Positions 9,774-21,452 are shown, counted from the first letter of the stretch. The stretch: DNA of 31,910 nucleotides from Lichtheimia corymbifera B2541 (GCA_000697475.1 JNEU01001152.1:1-31910), one strand, 5' to 3'. Numbers and translations are program-made. The notes: generated by a model not told the origin, from the sequence alone.

Positions 9774-10732
9774 TTAAAAACGTTCTTTCATGCGTGCGGA
9801 TACGGTTCGAAGAGAGGCATAGACCTTGCCTGGTGGACTACCGAGAATAAGGCTACAAATGGCGTCGCGAGCCACCTTGATGTTTTGGAAGGAGCCGAGA
9901 ATATGAATTTTACTATGAACGCAGACATGTCAATATATGGCTATAGTTGTATCCTTTCCTCCACCAATACCAATACATACGTGTCTGCGAGCACAATGCG
10001 AGTCTTGCTAGCATTTTCGATAGTGAATCTAGTCTTGCCGTCACGACCAGCGATACGACCGATTGCTCTTGCCAAATGATCACCATGAAGTGTCTTGACA
10101 TCCTTGATCTCGAACGAATCCAAATATATATCATCCAAACGTAACAATGCCATAGCATCTTGTACTTCAAAGCCCAATGCGAATGCTCGAACGTAATCAG
10201 CACCCTTTTGTAAAGCACTTGGATCTTCAGTAGACTTGCATGTCTATTCCCCATACATCCTTGTCAGTGATTCCATTGCTGTTGCTATTGTGTATGGGAG
10301 CCTTACCCTTATTTCAACAGTTCGGCTCTTAATATTCATGCGCACTTGAAGCTTCATATGTTCGACGAGAGGTGTATAGATCTCCATCCAATGGCGTTTC
10401 AAAGGAGTCATACGATGTGGTGGAATGGGTATTCTGCGAATGCCTTTAGCAACCGTCTATATTGTGTGTAAAGTAAGTCAACACTATGCCATGTCTCTTT
10501 CCCAATGTCGTTGAATATCTCTTACGTTAGCTTCTCCACCACTAACGGCAGCAAATTTGGGCTTGCTGATTACTGAAGAGGAGGAGGATTCGTCCATGTC
10601 AACGTCTTCTTGCATGCTTTGTGTGGATAAAGTCGAGGAGTCAATGACAACGTCGTCCTTGTCTTGGACCATTTCTTTTCTTGTCTTTTTGGAAACTAGA
10701 GACGGTGCCTTGAAAGCGTCGATGGCTGACAT
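9774..10732 (-). CDS. PNO1: Pre-rRNA-processing protein PNO1 (Dim2), KH domain
   Basis: Nucleolar/cytoplasmic 40S assembly factor that binds pre-rRNA near the 3' end of 18S rRNA and works with the Nob1 endonuclease and the Dim1 methylase. Model: 10732..10526, 10456..10307, 10243..9981, 9912..9774, giving 252 aa, typical length. The N-terminus (1-69) is acidic and Ser-rich. Conserved blocks follow: [77 protein letters not shown] and [18 protein letters not shown], ending in RMKERF. The KH loop reads GRDG where orthologues commonly have GKGG. Splicing at 9981/9912 rebuilds the [12 protein letters not shown] junction. Confidence 0.96.
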
Positions 10733-11277
10733 TTTGGTGTTGTGGTAGGTCAAAAGGGAATGGAGATCAAGCACAAAGATAAAAGAAAAAAAAAGTTTTC
10801 TAGCGTGTGATTCCATCTGCACCATCCCTGATTGAAACTCAGTTGTTGCACACCTTTAGTTTGCACTTTCACGCCTATGCACCATCCCTAGCCACGTGCC
10901 ACCCTCTCCCGCATCACCCTGCTATACACCACCCATATCCTTGCTCGGTGCTATGCGCCATCATAACTCCAACTACAATTCCAATGTATTTTATCAGCTG
11001 TCATGCAATGGGACCTTAGTTAAAGCTTCATCAAATCTTCTAGTTGAGTGACTCAAAGTCTATTATAAACCTCATGAATAAAATTACTGGAATAAGGCAT
11101 GTAATAACAACTCTTTTCTCAATAGCCATTTATGTATCTTTTTGTAGGGTTATGATGCTAATGTATTATCGGTGGGCGTGTCTTGACTGGGTATGCGCTG
11201 TTTAACCGGGGGACCATCAATATCACGTGGTTTCGTGTAAGGCTCATAGATGACAGCTGACCCGGTATGCATAATTG
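10733..11277. other. Intergenic, no gene recognised
   Basis: The first part is the PNO1 upstream region. The rest has no long or conserved reading frame. If the Fanzor-like gene at 11278 once extended upstream, its N-terminal coding is no longer recognisable here. Confidence 0.4.
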
Positions 11278-11888
11278 ATGGTTCCCATCAAAGTTGTCAC
11301 CACAGACTCTTCTTCCCTCGTACACGTAAGTGCATGTTGTCACACCACAAAGTGTATACTAAACACGTTCATCAGATGTCTGCATTCATTCAACCTATCC
11401 ATAACGCATCTGGTGAGAAGAAGGCTCGGAGCGTGATAAATTTCTATGGATCATGGACAGGAAGAAACAGCAGGGTCAAAGGGCATTCGCGTGGAGGAAG
11501 TCAACAGAAGATCCAAGAAAGAATGAATTGTCCTGAGAATGATCACGTGCTTGTGGTGGACGAGTACAATACTACAAAGACTTGTGGGAGTTGTTTACAC
11601 CCGGTGGAATTGCAATGGCAGCGACAAGAAGATGGCACCTATAGGCGTTGTAAAGGGGCGGTCAACTGCTCAAATCCTCGTTGTCCACGTCGACTTGCCA
11701 GTAATCAAACTACCAAGGGTCGAGATGCATCTGGAGCTGAGAATATTGCCCTTTCTGGATTATCAACGTTGATGTCTACAGATTCCAAGCCCTTACCAGC
11801 ATTTCAGCGTGGGGGTCATACCACAGCGTATCATCTCGCTGCACCATATCAATCCAAAACCATCATCGGGGCCAGTTCTGGCCACTAA
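11278..11888 (+). pseudogene. Truncated Fanzor/TnpB-like protein, C-terminal zinc-ribbon and RuvC-III part
   Basis: Model: 11278-11325 joined to 11376-11888 (50-nt intron, GTAAGT donor, ACTAAAC branch-like site, CAG acceptor), giving 186 aa. The C-terminal half has the layout of TnpB/Fanzor RNA-guided nucleases: VVDEYNTTKTCGSC, a later CKGAVNC and CSNPRC (a four-cysteine zinc ribbon), then GRDASGAENIALSG, matching the RuvC-III RDxxxAxN signature with its Asp. Upstream, FYGSWTGRNSRVKGHSRGG resembles the segment before the zinc ribbon in Mucorales Fanzor-like proteins. RuvC-I and probably RuvC-II are absent, so nuclease activity is not expected. No terminal repeats or target duplications were seen. 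It may be a decayed transposon gene or a domesticated short protein. Confidence 0.7.
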
Positions 11889-12624
11889 TGGTGACCACAC
11901 TTTGTATCATACTTTGTATGTGGATAAAATTATGGGTAAGCCATTCTGTCTAGCTCTACGATTTAGTGACTAACATGGATGGTGTAAATAGCTCAAGCCA
12001 AGTTTTCTAGCTGGGCCGACGGCGGCAAATCAACTCTTTCTGGCTGCTGCTGTCGTATTGGTACACCACACCTCAGCGACCGCCATTTGCATGAGATATA
12101 AGACCATGGATACCGTATTCAATAAGAGATTATGTCTATGTCTGGTTCATATGGTATAATAAAAGTCCATTTAATAACAATCAAGTATATTAGCTGATGG
12201 AGTATCCTGCACATGATGATCAAAGACAATGACATTTCTTGCTTCTTATCTCCTTTCATTCTTTTCCATTATGGCTGTCTCTCACGTTCTCGACTACTGA
12301 CATGTTATTAATCATCAAAGTCATTCACATTGGAGAGCCCTGTATGTAATCCTTAATTTGAGGCAAGGGCATTGACACAGCAAGCTGTTGCCATGGTATC
12401 ATGCACCGTGGATACCACAATTTGTAGTATTCTTTTTTACATTATGTCCAATATTCGATTTTAATTATCCAGCAATATCCTTTCTAATGACAGTGCGAGA
12501 ACAATGGTGTATCTACTGGTAGTGGATATAGAGAGGGGGGTTGGTGGTGTAATATGAATCGATTGGCTTGTGGATTCCCAGCCCGCTGTTCTTTGTCGTG
12601 CTTCCTTGATCTTTTCCATTCACC
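11889..12624. other. Region between the Fanzor-like fragment and MAD1
   Basis: No recognised gene. A plausible 56-nt intron (11936-11991: GTAAGC donor, GACTAAC branch-like motif, AATAG acceptor) lies 48 bp past the Fanzor-like stop. An ATG at 11889 spliced across it would give a hydrophobic reading frame of about 65 codons without known relatives. It could equally be a spliced 3' UTR. The last few hundred bases are the MAD1 promoter. Confidence 0.3.
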
Positions 12625-15212
12625 ATGTCCAACGACGACCGACCACGCATCACTAGAGAGCTTGTCTACCGAAACGTTTCCAGGTCACCCAACAAGGCCA
12701 TGGACCATTTGGTGGAGGATGGCAAGTACTTAACACGTACCATGTACGTCGAGCGTGTCATTGACCATTTGCAACAGACAAGTCCAAACGGATAACTGAG
12801 GCGATCGAGAAGCTACGCAAGGAGATAAAAGCAGGCGATCTCGAACGCGACAAATTGAAAGCTTCATTCAAACTGGAACGACAAGATCTCAGTCTACAAC
12901 TGGAAGCGCTTATTAAACAGAATACGGTAAAGCATACACAAGCTACGTACCTTGATAGTATCTAATACTGAATGCTTACAGGAAGCCAAGGAACGTGCAG
13001 TATACCATATGAATCAATACAACGATGCAGCATCAAAGTTACAACTCATCAAGGATGAGCACGCGTCTATAGCGGTAAATATCAAGTCAAACGGGGCCAC
13101 ATGCATTGATTATTGACATTTGATCTTCATAGAACAAGCTGCGACGCACCATTCAAGATTTAAGAGATGAAAATGGCCAATTGAACGACCAGATCATCAA
13201 CACCCAACGACAATACGAAGCGACTCGAGATCGACTGACACAAGTGGAGAATCAGATGCAATATGAAATGCAGAGGCTGCAAACTGAACTCGATTGTTTG
13301 AAACAAATCGTGAGTAATACATTGTTAACGATGGAAACAATGAGCTGATGAATATAAATAGAATGAGCATCATGAACAATCAAACAAGGAATACAAACAG
13401 CATCTTGAAGAGCTCTTTGCTGAAGATCAACCAATGGATGACAAAGAATTCGATGCACAATTTATGGCTGAGTTGGACAATCAATGCAAACGTGAGTGTG
13501 TGGATGAGAGCCTAAACTTCTTCCCAACTTGCTAAATGATTCATATCCATATAGAACAAGCCAAGGTCATTGAGCAGCTTGAAAAGAAGAACATCGACAT
13601 GTCAAATGCACTTGATCAATACAGACAAAGATACCCTGATTTGGCAAAGCTCGACGAAGAACAACATCGAATCGACCGTGAATTGAAAGAGGCTGAGCGG
13701 ATACGACAACAAAATGTAGAGCTCAAGGTAGAAAATGATCAATTGAAAGCACAGGCTGCAGCATGGTAAGCTGTGATACGCTTCTTGTTGTCGATCAAGG
13801 TATACTGAATACGTTTCTTTTTAGGACAAAATACTTGGAATCTGAGAGCATCGACAAATATAGCAGCCCGCAGGAAATTGTGTTCAAGCTATCCACTGGA
13901 AGAGCTGCCATGCGGGAAGCCGAGATACGAGCTGAGAAACTCGAGCGGGAACTCGAGGAGAGGAATGCACGTGAAGAGGAGCAAACAAAGATGGTAATTA
14001 GGAATACGTGAGTCGGTGCAGGAATATAGTTGTTTAACGTATATTGTTTTAGTTGGAGGATCTCAAATCGAAGCTTGCCGAATCAGAACAAGCCAGGAAA
14101 CGAGATATGCTGGAGAAGGAATCATTATCCAAGGACAAGAAAATGTTGGAGATACATCGTGATCTTTTGGAACATCAGCTGACGGTAAATAACAAAAGAG
14201 ACAGGATGAATGTTTGAAAGGGTGCTTGCTCATTGATCATCATAGGTTATATCCAAAGTTGAGGAAGCCAATGCATCAACCTCAGATAGTAACGATTTCC
14301 CATTGACTCAGCGATTGGCCGAGCTTGAAACACTACTCAAGGAGCACCAACAAGAATTATCATCCACTCGAGCGCAGCTTGCCGAAGCCAAAGCATCCAT
14401 CTTTACCGGTCGCATTTTGGAACTCAAGTCAAATCCAGCTTCTATGGAGCAACATGTACGCCAAGAGCAGCTTGAAAGTCTACGACTTGAGAATCGTCAA
14501 CTGTTGAAGGAGCTCTTTGAGAAAGACAATGGTCAACAACAGCCATTAAACGGTGACCATGAGGACACAGCCGAGCAACGTATCGCGGTCCCAAGGAGCA
14601 CTATTGAGAATCTGCAGACTGAGGCAGAGGCGTTATCAGCAAAGATAGCAAGCAGAGAAAAGCGTATCCTTCGTTTACAACAGGTAAATGAGCAGTAAGG
14701 AGTGATGGCGGATGAATTAATGTTTGAAATATGATAGGTGTTTGCGACCAAGTTTGAAGAGATTGATCATGTGATTCAGAGTTTGCTTGGATACAGCATG
14801 GATTTCCGATCGGATGGCACGGTTCGAGTGTGTTCAACGTCTGTGCATGAATCAGAGCTCGTATTTCTGTTCAAGTCCGGAGCCAATGACGAGGTCAACT
14901 TTCGGATTGTTGGCAGCATGAAAGACGAGTATATGCAGCGACTACAAGGGACATACGATACGTTTGTACATGAGCAACACAATATACCAGCTTTCTTGAG
15001 CTCTGTCACGTTAGAATTGATGAACAGGTAAGTGAAAAGAAGGAGGTTTTATCGGCCCGTTTTTCTGATATACCCCGGATAGTGTCGGAGAAGACCAAGG
15101 ATATGGCTACGAATCACAAGAAGAGAGTAATGAAGACGACTACTATTACGACGAGAACAACATGGAGGCACCGGGCAATACTGAAGACGATGCGATTATG
15201 ATAGATGATTGA
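12625..15212 (+). CDS. MAD1: Spindle assembly checkpoint protein MAD1
   Basis: Kinetochore/nuclear-envelope coiled-coil protein that recruits and converts Mad2 in the spindle checkpoint. Model with 11 exons: 12625-12721, 12778-12926, 12982-13074, 13133-13309, 13362-13491, 13555-13765, 13825-13993, 14053-14184, 14246-14683, 14738-15027, 15083-15212, giving 671 aa. Most of the chain is heptad-rich. The Mad2-interaction motif is RILELKSNPA (about 442-451), followed by EQLESLRLENRQLL, as in other Mad1 proteins. The C-terminal globular RWD-like domain starts at about residue 533: VFATKFEEIDHVIQSLLGY, then FLFKSGA and NIPAFLSSVTLELMNR. An acidic tail ends in DD. The first intron (12722-12777) has a GC donor, GATG|GCAAGT. 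Confidence 0.94.
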
Positions 15213-15396
15213 ACTATGTAGCAGATAAAGACCATAAATGTACATGACACGCGTCCATCTAGCTATTCCCAATCATTTTGCTGTGTGCTGGGCTTTTTCA
15301 AATTCTGCTATCCGCCCCAACATGATTGGGCCTCTCTTCTTTTGCCTTCTTCAGTTTTCCCTTTCCACTTCCTCTACTTGAAAGCAGTTTCTAACA

Positions 15397-17026
15397 ATGA
15401 CTACAGCTACAAACGACTGGAACATTGACGACACAGCTCATGACCTACTCAATGAAGCCATTGCAAGCAATTATCGATCACAGCGGCTCGACGAACCATT
15501 GAGTCTCAGCAACGAAGAATCGACTCACAAGACAACGACGAAGCGCAAGTCTTCCAGAACAACCAATGAAAGTAAGTTTTATTGTATGATATGTATAGGA
15601 TAGGGGTTAATGCTAATGTTGAATGATAGGTTTATCATCAGCTTCGTCTGGAGAGAAAAGAGGGCTTGATAAAACAGGTGAGTTCAAGTTGGATTAATAA
15701 TAAAATGCGAGTACCAATGAATGACAAATCAAAAGATGATGCTGAGAGCCGCAGCAAGTCAGCACCTAAACGAGCAGGACGTAAACCTTTGGAGAAGACA
15801 CAACCATCGGTATGCAATAAATAAGAAAAGGAGGCGCAGTGAATACTGATGTAACCTAATCTGTCTCTATAAAAAAGGATGCTCCACTTGATCCCAAACA
15901 AAAACGCAAAGAACAGAATCGAGCAGCACAACGAGCTTTCCGAGAGCGTAAAGAAAGACATGTACAAGAGTTACAAGATCGTATTCGTGAGCTCGAAGAG
16001 GAGAATGCAGCACATGGCACTCTGGTCAAAGAGAATGAGAAGCTCAAGGAACAAATCAAAAAGCTGAAAGAAGAGAACTATGCACTCAAAGGAACACCAT
16101 TCACATTCGAATATCCACCAAAGACAATCTCACATGAAGAAGAATACCGCAGCAGTAGTGGGAACAGCAGTAGCAACAGTAGCTGTGGCAGCTTAAGTGT
16201 GGGAGGAGAGAAGATGACCGGAAGCAGTAACAGCAGCATCAACAGTGGGGAGTCACCTGCTCTTGCATCTGATACGAGCCCTGAAGTCGAAGAACACACC
16301 CCACAAGATCTGGGTGCCAGTGTCCAATCATTCAACATTGAAGACATCTTCTTCCCTTCCAGTAACCATGACATGAACTTTTTCAACCCAACTTCCTCAG
16401 CTGACATGACAACCAATGCAACAATCAATGTTGTTGATAACAGCAACCTCACCGATCATGCCGCCGCTAACGTTACTCCCGCCACAACAACCGCCACAAC
16501 AACAACAACCAACTTTTCTGATACAACCAAAAATGATCTCATATTCACCGATTATCGTATACCGCCATCCTCAGATAACTTTCTTTTCCAAAACGATTTA
16601 CCGCCATTATTCGGTGAAGAGTTTGATCTCTTTGGTCTAACAGCTCCTGCACCTTACACCAATAATGAGATGGATCCAAGCTTAATCACAAACCAGCAAT
16701 CCATATTACAACAAACTCCCATGCTTCAACAACAGCAGCAGCAGCAACAACAACCACAACAACAACAGCAGCAGGCACCACCAACACACCAGCCATGCGA
16801 TCTGGGACCGCTTGTGCAAACTTTACAACAAGACAAATATGGTCAACCCAAGGCGACTGAGATCGATCAACGGCTTAAGGATTATTGCCCTGATTTCGAT
16901 TTGGAGAACTTGTGTGTTCAGCTCAAGGAAAAGGCAAAGTGTACAGAGACGGTGCTCACACCCAAAGAGATGAGCAACATCATCACCTATGTGGAACATA
17001 AGCATCACGAGAAGCAATCCCTATAG
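15397..17026 (+). CDS. Yap1/Pap1-type bZIP transcription factor
   Basis: Nuclear AP-1-like regulator; the fungal family controls oxidative, metal and drug stress genes. Model: 15397-15571, 15630-15677, 15736-15809, 15878-17026, giving 481 aa. The basic region KQKRKEQNRAAQRAFRERK (106-124) has the fungal NxxAQxxFR signature and is followed by a leucine zipper. A Ser/Thr/Asn-rich middle and a Gln run (CAG/CAA repeat about 16729-16773) follow. The C-terminus matches the redox cysteine-rich domain of Yap1/Pap1: Cys406, Cys436, Cys445 and Cys454, with LCVQLKEKAKC overlapping a likely nuclear export signal. A paired N-terminal cysteine cluster is not apparent; only one earlier cysteine (CGSLSV) is seen. 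It starts 184 bp after MAD1. Confidence 0.93.
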
Positions 17027-17542
17027 TGCATCCCATCTCTCTCTTTTTTGTTCTTTTGTAGTATTTTCTTCTTTTTCATGTTATAAAGTCCAATCATCGT
17101 ATCATGTAAATGTTATGTTGTGTGATATAGGTTTGCAATTTCCGTTGAACAAGCAACAGAAAAGACAAAGCATAAAATATATATATGTATTTGATGGTTC
17201 TTTGTCAAAGGAGAATGAACGTGGTGTAAAAGGAATGGAACAAAATGAAAGGATGGGAGCAAAAGGCGCGCCAATGACAAGAGAACAAAAAGAAATAACA
17301 TTGTGCTTGGGTGTATTGTCGTATGTGGGTTGTGGTTTGTGCAATAAAAGTGTTGGTTCGTTCGTCTGGTCGTTCGTCATCATATAGATAGGGAAGAGAC
17401 TGCATGTAAATATATATATAAGAGTGGTCGTTTGGTTGATTGATGTTGATTGATATATGTAGTTATTTGGTTGTTGAACATTGCTGAAAAGGAAGGACGT
17501 GGTTGTAATCATTGTTGGTTATGTTGTGGTTCGCAAGGCATC
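17027..17542. other. Convergent 3' region of the bZIP gene and URC4
   Basis: AT-rich, low-complexity sequence between two convergent genes. It has no conserved coding and presumably contains both polyadenylation regions. Confidence 0.5.
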
Positions 17543-19212
17543 TTAATAGATGGCACCCTAAACAATGTACTTTAGTTAAACTTGTGTCACATGACCAAGA
17601 TTACAACGCTTACCTTGACAATGATAGGTGGTTCCTGAGTGTTGGGGCGAGAGATCTCTGCAAGCTCACGGCCGGCCTAAACATGATGGGATTAGCTCGA
17701 TGAAAATGTCCACAAGCAAATAAACAAACTTACACTCCAAGTAGCACCGTCCATGAGTCTAGTCAATGACAACTTGTTACGGTTCAATCGCAAGGCGTCA
17801 CGCACGCGTTCCGCCACAATGTCCAAGTATGCAGTGGTCAAGGCACGCCATTCGACCACAACTGGATCATCCATTTCAAACAAGGGTGCAACTTCAATCT
17901 TGGGTTGACCTGGAAGAAGCGAGTTTTTGTGATAACTTTCAATGCCACGATCATGCTCCTTAGGTTTGAGTGAAATAAAACCAGTATCCATCAAAAGACC
18001 ACCTATACACATGCACATAAATCAGCCTTTGATTCCAATGATATATATATAAACCTTACCATTACGGAAGTTTGCCAATGGAGTCAACAGCTCTGTACCT
18101 TCGATGGTAGCACCCAAAAGGCGTTCCATAGGCTCAATGAGTGAATAGACAAGCCATTGCGACATCAAGTGGAACGGCACATAGTGATCGGTCGAATCAT
18201 TGCTATTGTATTGGATGGCACCACATGGGAAAACATCACCATAGCCTGGGATCCCGCCCTTGCCACTGGGACGCTCAGCCACAAACAGCTCACCCATGCA
18301 TTGCACAACAGGCCATAGGGTCTCCAAAAGAATCAAAGCACCTTTCTTTGTCTTGATGGTGGATGAATGCTCAAGAAGGTAGTCTAAAAACTTTTTTTAG
18401 AGCGCCGTTTCCCATTGATAGTGCTAACCTAACCCAATACACACGCCTCCACCTTTTTTTCCCCATGATCCCTTTACGTGTACGTACCCATAAGGTTCCC
18501 TGGTCGTGGAACAGGACCAGTCTTTTGGAAATAATCAGCATGTTCCTGTAGTACCTTGCCAAGGTTTCGCAAGATATCTAAACGATCTTCAAGACCAATC
18601 AGGACGTTCCGCTCGTGGTCGACTTGAAATCCTTGTTCGAGAGTATCCAACGAGAGATTGATCAATGCCTCAGCTATATATGATCATTAGCATTCCATTC
18701 CCCCAATCACTAGACACCGCGCACACACACTTACAGTCAACTCGATGAGGCTGATTCACGTCGCTCGAAAATGCACCGGCTGTGAAAAGTTCCAGCACTG
18801 CAACAGCAACACCTTCGGCACGTTTGTAAGTTCTTCCTGTGGCATTCTCGCGATAAGACCACACATGATCCGCATCGGTATCCATCAACACTGCAACGAC
18901 AAACAAGTCCAGAACCCGCCTGGTCTTTTCAGTCGCATCAAACCCAAGGCTCGACCAAGAGTTAAGAAGATGTTGAATACGAGGACGGCCGCTGACATCA
19001 AAATGACGCCAAATACCGTGAACAGGCACAGCAGATGGCTCGTCGTAATCGCGCTTGATTAGTGAAACGACAAACTGAACAACATCCTGTAGCTTTGACG
19101 GATCGACATCAAAATGTTGGAGGCGGTTTCGAATGCCGGCTTCTTGTACTCGGAAACATCGCTCACGCACTGCACGCAGGCTGAGCAAATAGTCGTCTGG
19201 CGTAGGCACCAT
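17543..19212 (-). CDS. URC4: URC4-like uracil catabolism protein (DUF1688)
   Basis: Member of the DUF1688/Urc4 family, required in yeasts for use of uracil as nitrogen source; the biochemical step is not firmly established. Model: 19212..18735, 18673..18488, 18383..18060, 18002..17734, 17676..17614, 17557..17543, giving 444 aa, the usual length. Conserved parts include the N-terminal LLSLRAVRERCFRV, VHGIWRHFDVSGRPRI, DHVWSYRENATGRTYKRAEG, LMDTGFISLKP, PLFEMDDPVVVEWRALTTA and, near the end, DGATWS-AGRELAEISRP. The last exon codes for only four residues (GAIY) plus stop, an inference from a good CTAAAG-like branch region and TTTAG acceptor. The isochorismatase-like gene is the divergent neighbour. 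Confidence 0.92.
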
Positions 19213-20544
19213 CGTACAATTAATATATTACGGCAACAAGGCGAGGTTGACGAGAATTGATAAACGAGAGAGTGGAAATAGTACAAAGCCGAAGGGGAAT
19301 TGGCGAGTAAGAATATGAGTGTAAATAGTAAAAAAGAGAAAAAAGAGAACCACGCAACCCAAGCAAAATGAAAGGGGAAGGAGGAAAAAAGGGTAAGGGT
19401 GATGAAAAAAGAGGTGTTTTGGATAAAGAGAAAGAAAGAGAGAAAAAAAAAGAGAATGCGAACAGTGCGCAAAGATATAATCAAGTTGCTTGCTGCTCAA
19501 GGTAACCTTTCAGTTTAATGGATGTGTCCCCATTTTTGGTACGATCGACAAAAGCAACAGGTCCACAAAAGGAGAAGATCGACAATCAAGTGCCTGTCCG
19601 ACTTGCAATCTCACTCATATGGCTCCGATTCATTATAATATTAACATACGTTCATGTCTTTAAAAGTCATCGAAAGATGCATGCAATAAAATCCCATTGT
19701 CCTTTTATTAACGAATAGTCATCAATCGATGATGATGATGATGATGAGCTTGTTTATCTTGAATTAACATTGACGCGGGACAATGGGTACACGACATGAT
19801 CTTTCTCAGAGTATTAAATGTATCTATTTAAATACAATAAATCTCGCCACTTTTTCTGTCAAGGCGGCTTTCTTGTTTTACGTGGCCTAAGCTGCGTGCA
19901 TAGTAAAAAGTTGACTTGGTTTCTTTAGTGTCGGGGCCATGGCTGGGATGAATTATCTAGAAACACAACAAACGGATTCCTTATTCCTCGCAACACAACA
20001 TCAACTTGCATATGTCAAAACACGATGTCGCCTCTCTCTCTCTCTCACCACACACATCTTGCTGTGCTGTGTGTGTGCCAAATCAATGTGTCACACCAAC
20101 ACCGATAATCATTGCAACTTACTCGTAAAGGATGATCGGCCGCTCATCATGTGTAGACTCGTGGGTCATCGCCCCTTCTTTTTTTCCATTAGAACCATGC
20201 CCATGGTCCCGCGTGTGTGTACGTGCTCTTTAGCAATAATGCAATGTGTTGCTTGACAGCTATTATTTGCTCCGGTTCAATATATCCGATGGTCCAGGTA
20301 TATATACACTCGTGGATCACGTTGCACGTGTCATATAGTTGGGATAAATTAGAATAGTCTCCTCTTGGTTGCATTATCAAAAAAAAGACATGGCTCATTG
20401 TATGTGTAGTGGATGTATACTACACTATCTGAATGCATGATGCAGATTGTCCCGATGTAACGGAGAAAGGAACATCCACCTGAAATAAAGTGTATCTCCA
20501 CATTTCCCACACTGGCTGCTATCTCTTTTTCTCTTTTTGCTCCA
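19213..20544. other. 1.3-kb divergent intergenic region
   Basis: Shared upstream region of URC4 and the isochorismatase-like gene. The first 280 bp are strongly purine-rich on the plus strand (pyrimidine-rich leader for URC4). A GAT/ATG microsatellite lies at about 19728-19746 and a CT run at about 20033-20045. No coding is recognised. Confidence 0.5.
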
Positions 20545-21452
20545 ATGTCCACTATCCCCAAGATTGCAAAGGTTGCTCCTCAGTCGTCCGCCCTCTTTAT
20601 TTGTGACATTCAAGAGCGTTTCAAGGGTGTCATTTGGCAGTACCCCTCTGTCATTACCGTTGCAAACAAAATGGTAACCAAGGCAGCAACGAATACACTC
20701 GTTTATAGATGTATATATATCAACACAATTATTATCTATAGATCAAGGCAAGCAAGATCTTGGATATCCCTGTTGTTGTCACGGAGCAATACCCAAAAGG
20801 TGAGTGTGTACAGCAACTACGTTGTCTTGGAGACGAAAAGGTACTAAGCAACGAACGCGTGCGTTATGTAATACAGCCTTTGGTCCCACGGTTCAAGAAC
20901 TTGATGTCTCGGATGCTGTTGTAAATCGGGCTAAGACCAAGTTTAGCATGTATATCCCTGAAGTGGCCAATGCCTTGAAGGAACGCAATACCAAATCAGT
21001 TATTCTTGTTGGCATTGAGGTGAGTTAGATGGAGGGAGAGGGTATATGTATGCGTTTCTATGGTCCGACATATTCCTTACTAATGCCGATTATAGAGCCA
21101 TGTCTGCGTACTTCAAACTGCCCTGGATCTCTTGGAAAATAACTATGACGTGCACGTACTCGCAGATGGCGTTTCTTCACAAAATCATTCTGAAATCAAC
21201 GTTGCCATTGCTGTAAGTTGGATAAAGAAGGCTTTATTCATTGTGATAATGCTCATTGTGCATATTTATAAATAGCGTATGCGCTCTGCTGGTGCAACTG
21301 TTACTACATCCGAGTCGATGCTATTCCAGCTTTGTCAAGATGCCAAACACGAAAAGTTCAAGGCCATTAGTGGTCTTGTCAAGGAATACATGGAAGCAAC
21401 CAAAGTCAACCAAATCCTCCAAAAGGTCTCCAGTGGCATGGCCAACCTTTAA
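20545..21452 (+). CDS. Isochorismatase-like hydrolase (ISOC1/ISOC2-type)
   Basis: Cysteine hydrolase of the isochorismatase/nicotinamidase superfamily; family members of this branch have no settled substrate. Model: 20545-20673, 20742-20799, 20877-21019, 21096-21212, 21276-21452, giving 207 aa, as in ISOC2. The catalytic triad is visible: Asp21 in [10 protein letters not shown], Lys82 in AKTKFSM and nucleophile Cys114 in [16 protein letters not shown]. The conserved [15 protein letters not shown] is also present. The last exon reads into a 55-bp tandem duplication that contains the stop codon. URC4 is divergent across 1.3 kb; in bacteria the Rut uracil pathway also uses an isochorismatase-fold amidohydrolase (RutB), but this protein looks closer to ISOC1/2. 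Confidence 0.94.

Noticed and set aside
9757..9776. TGATGATGACTGA resembling adjacent C and D boxes of a snoRNA
   Set aside because: The boxes are adjacent without a guide segment or closing stem, and the site overlaps the PNO1 stop.
17102..17512. 136-codon minus-strand frame between the bZIP gene and URC4
   Set aside because: Composition is typical of AT-rich 3' UTR sequence; no start context, homology or introns.
19059..19500. Phe/Leu/Ser-rich minus-strand frames upstream of URC4
   Set aside because: They are translations of a pyrimidine-rich promoter/leader stretch, and one overlaps the URC4 start in another frame.
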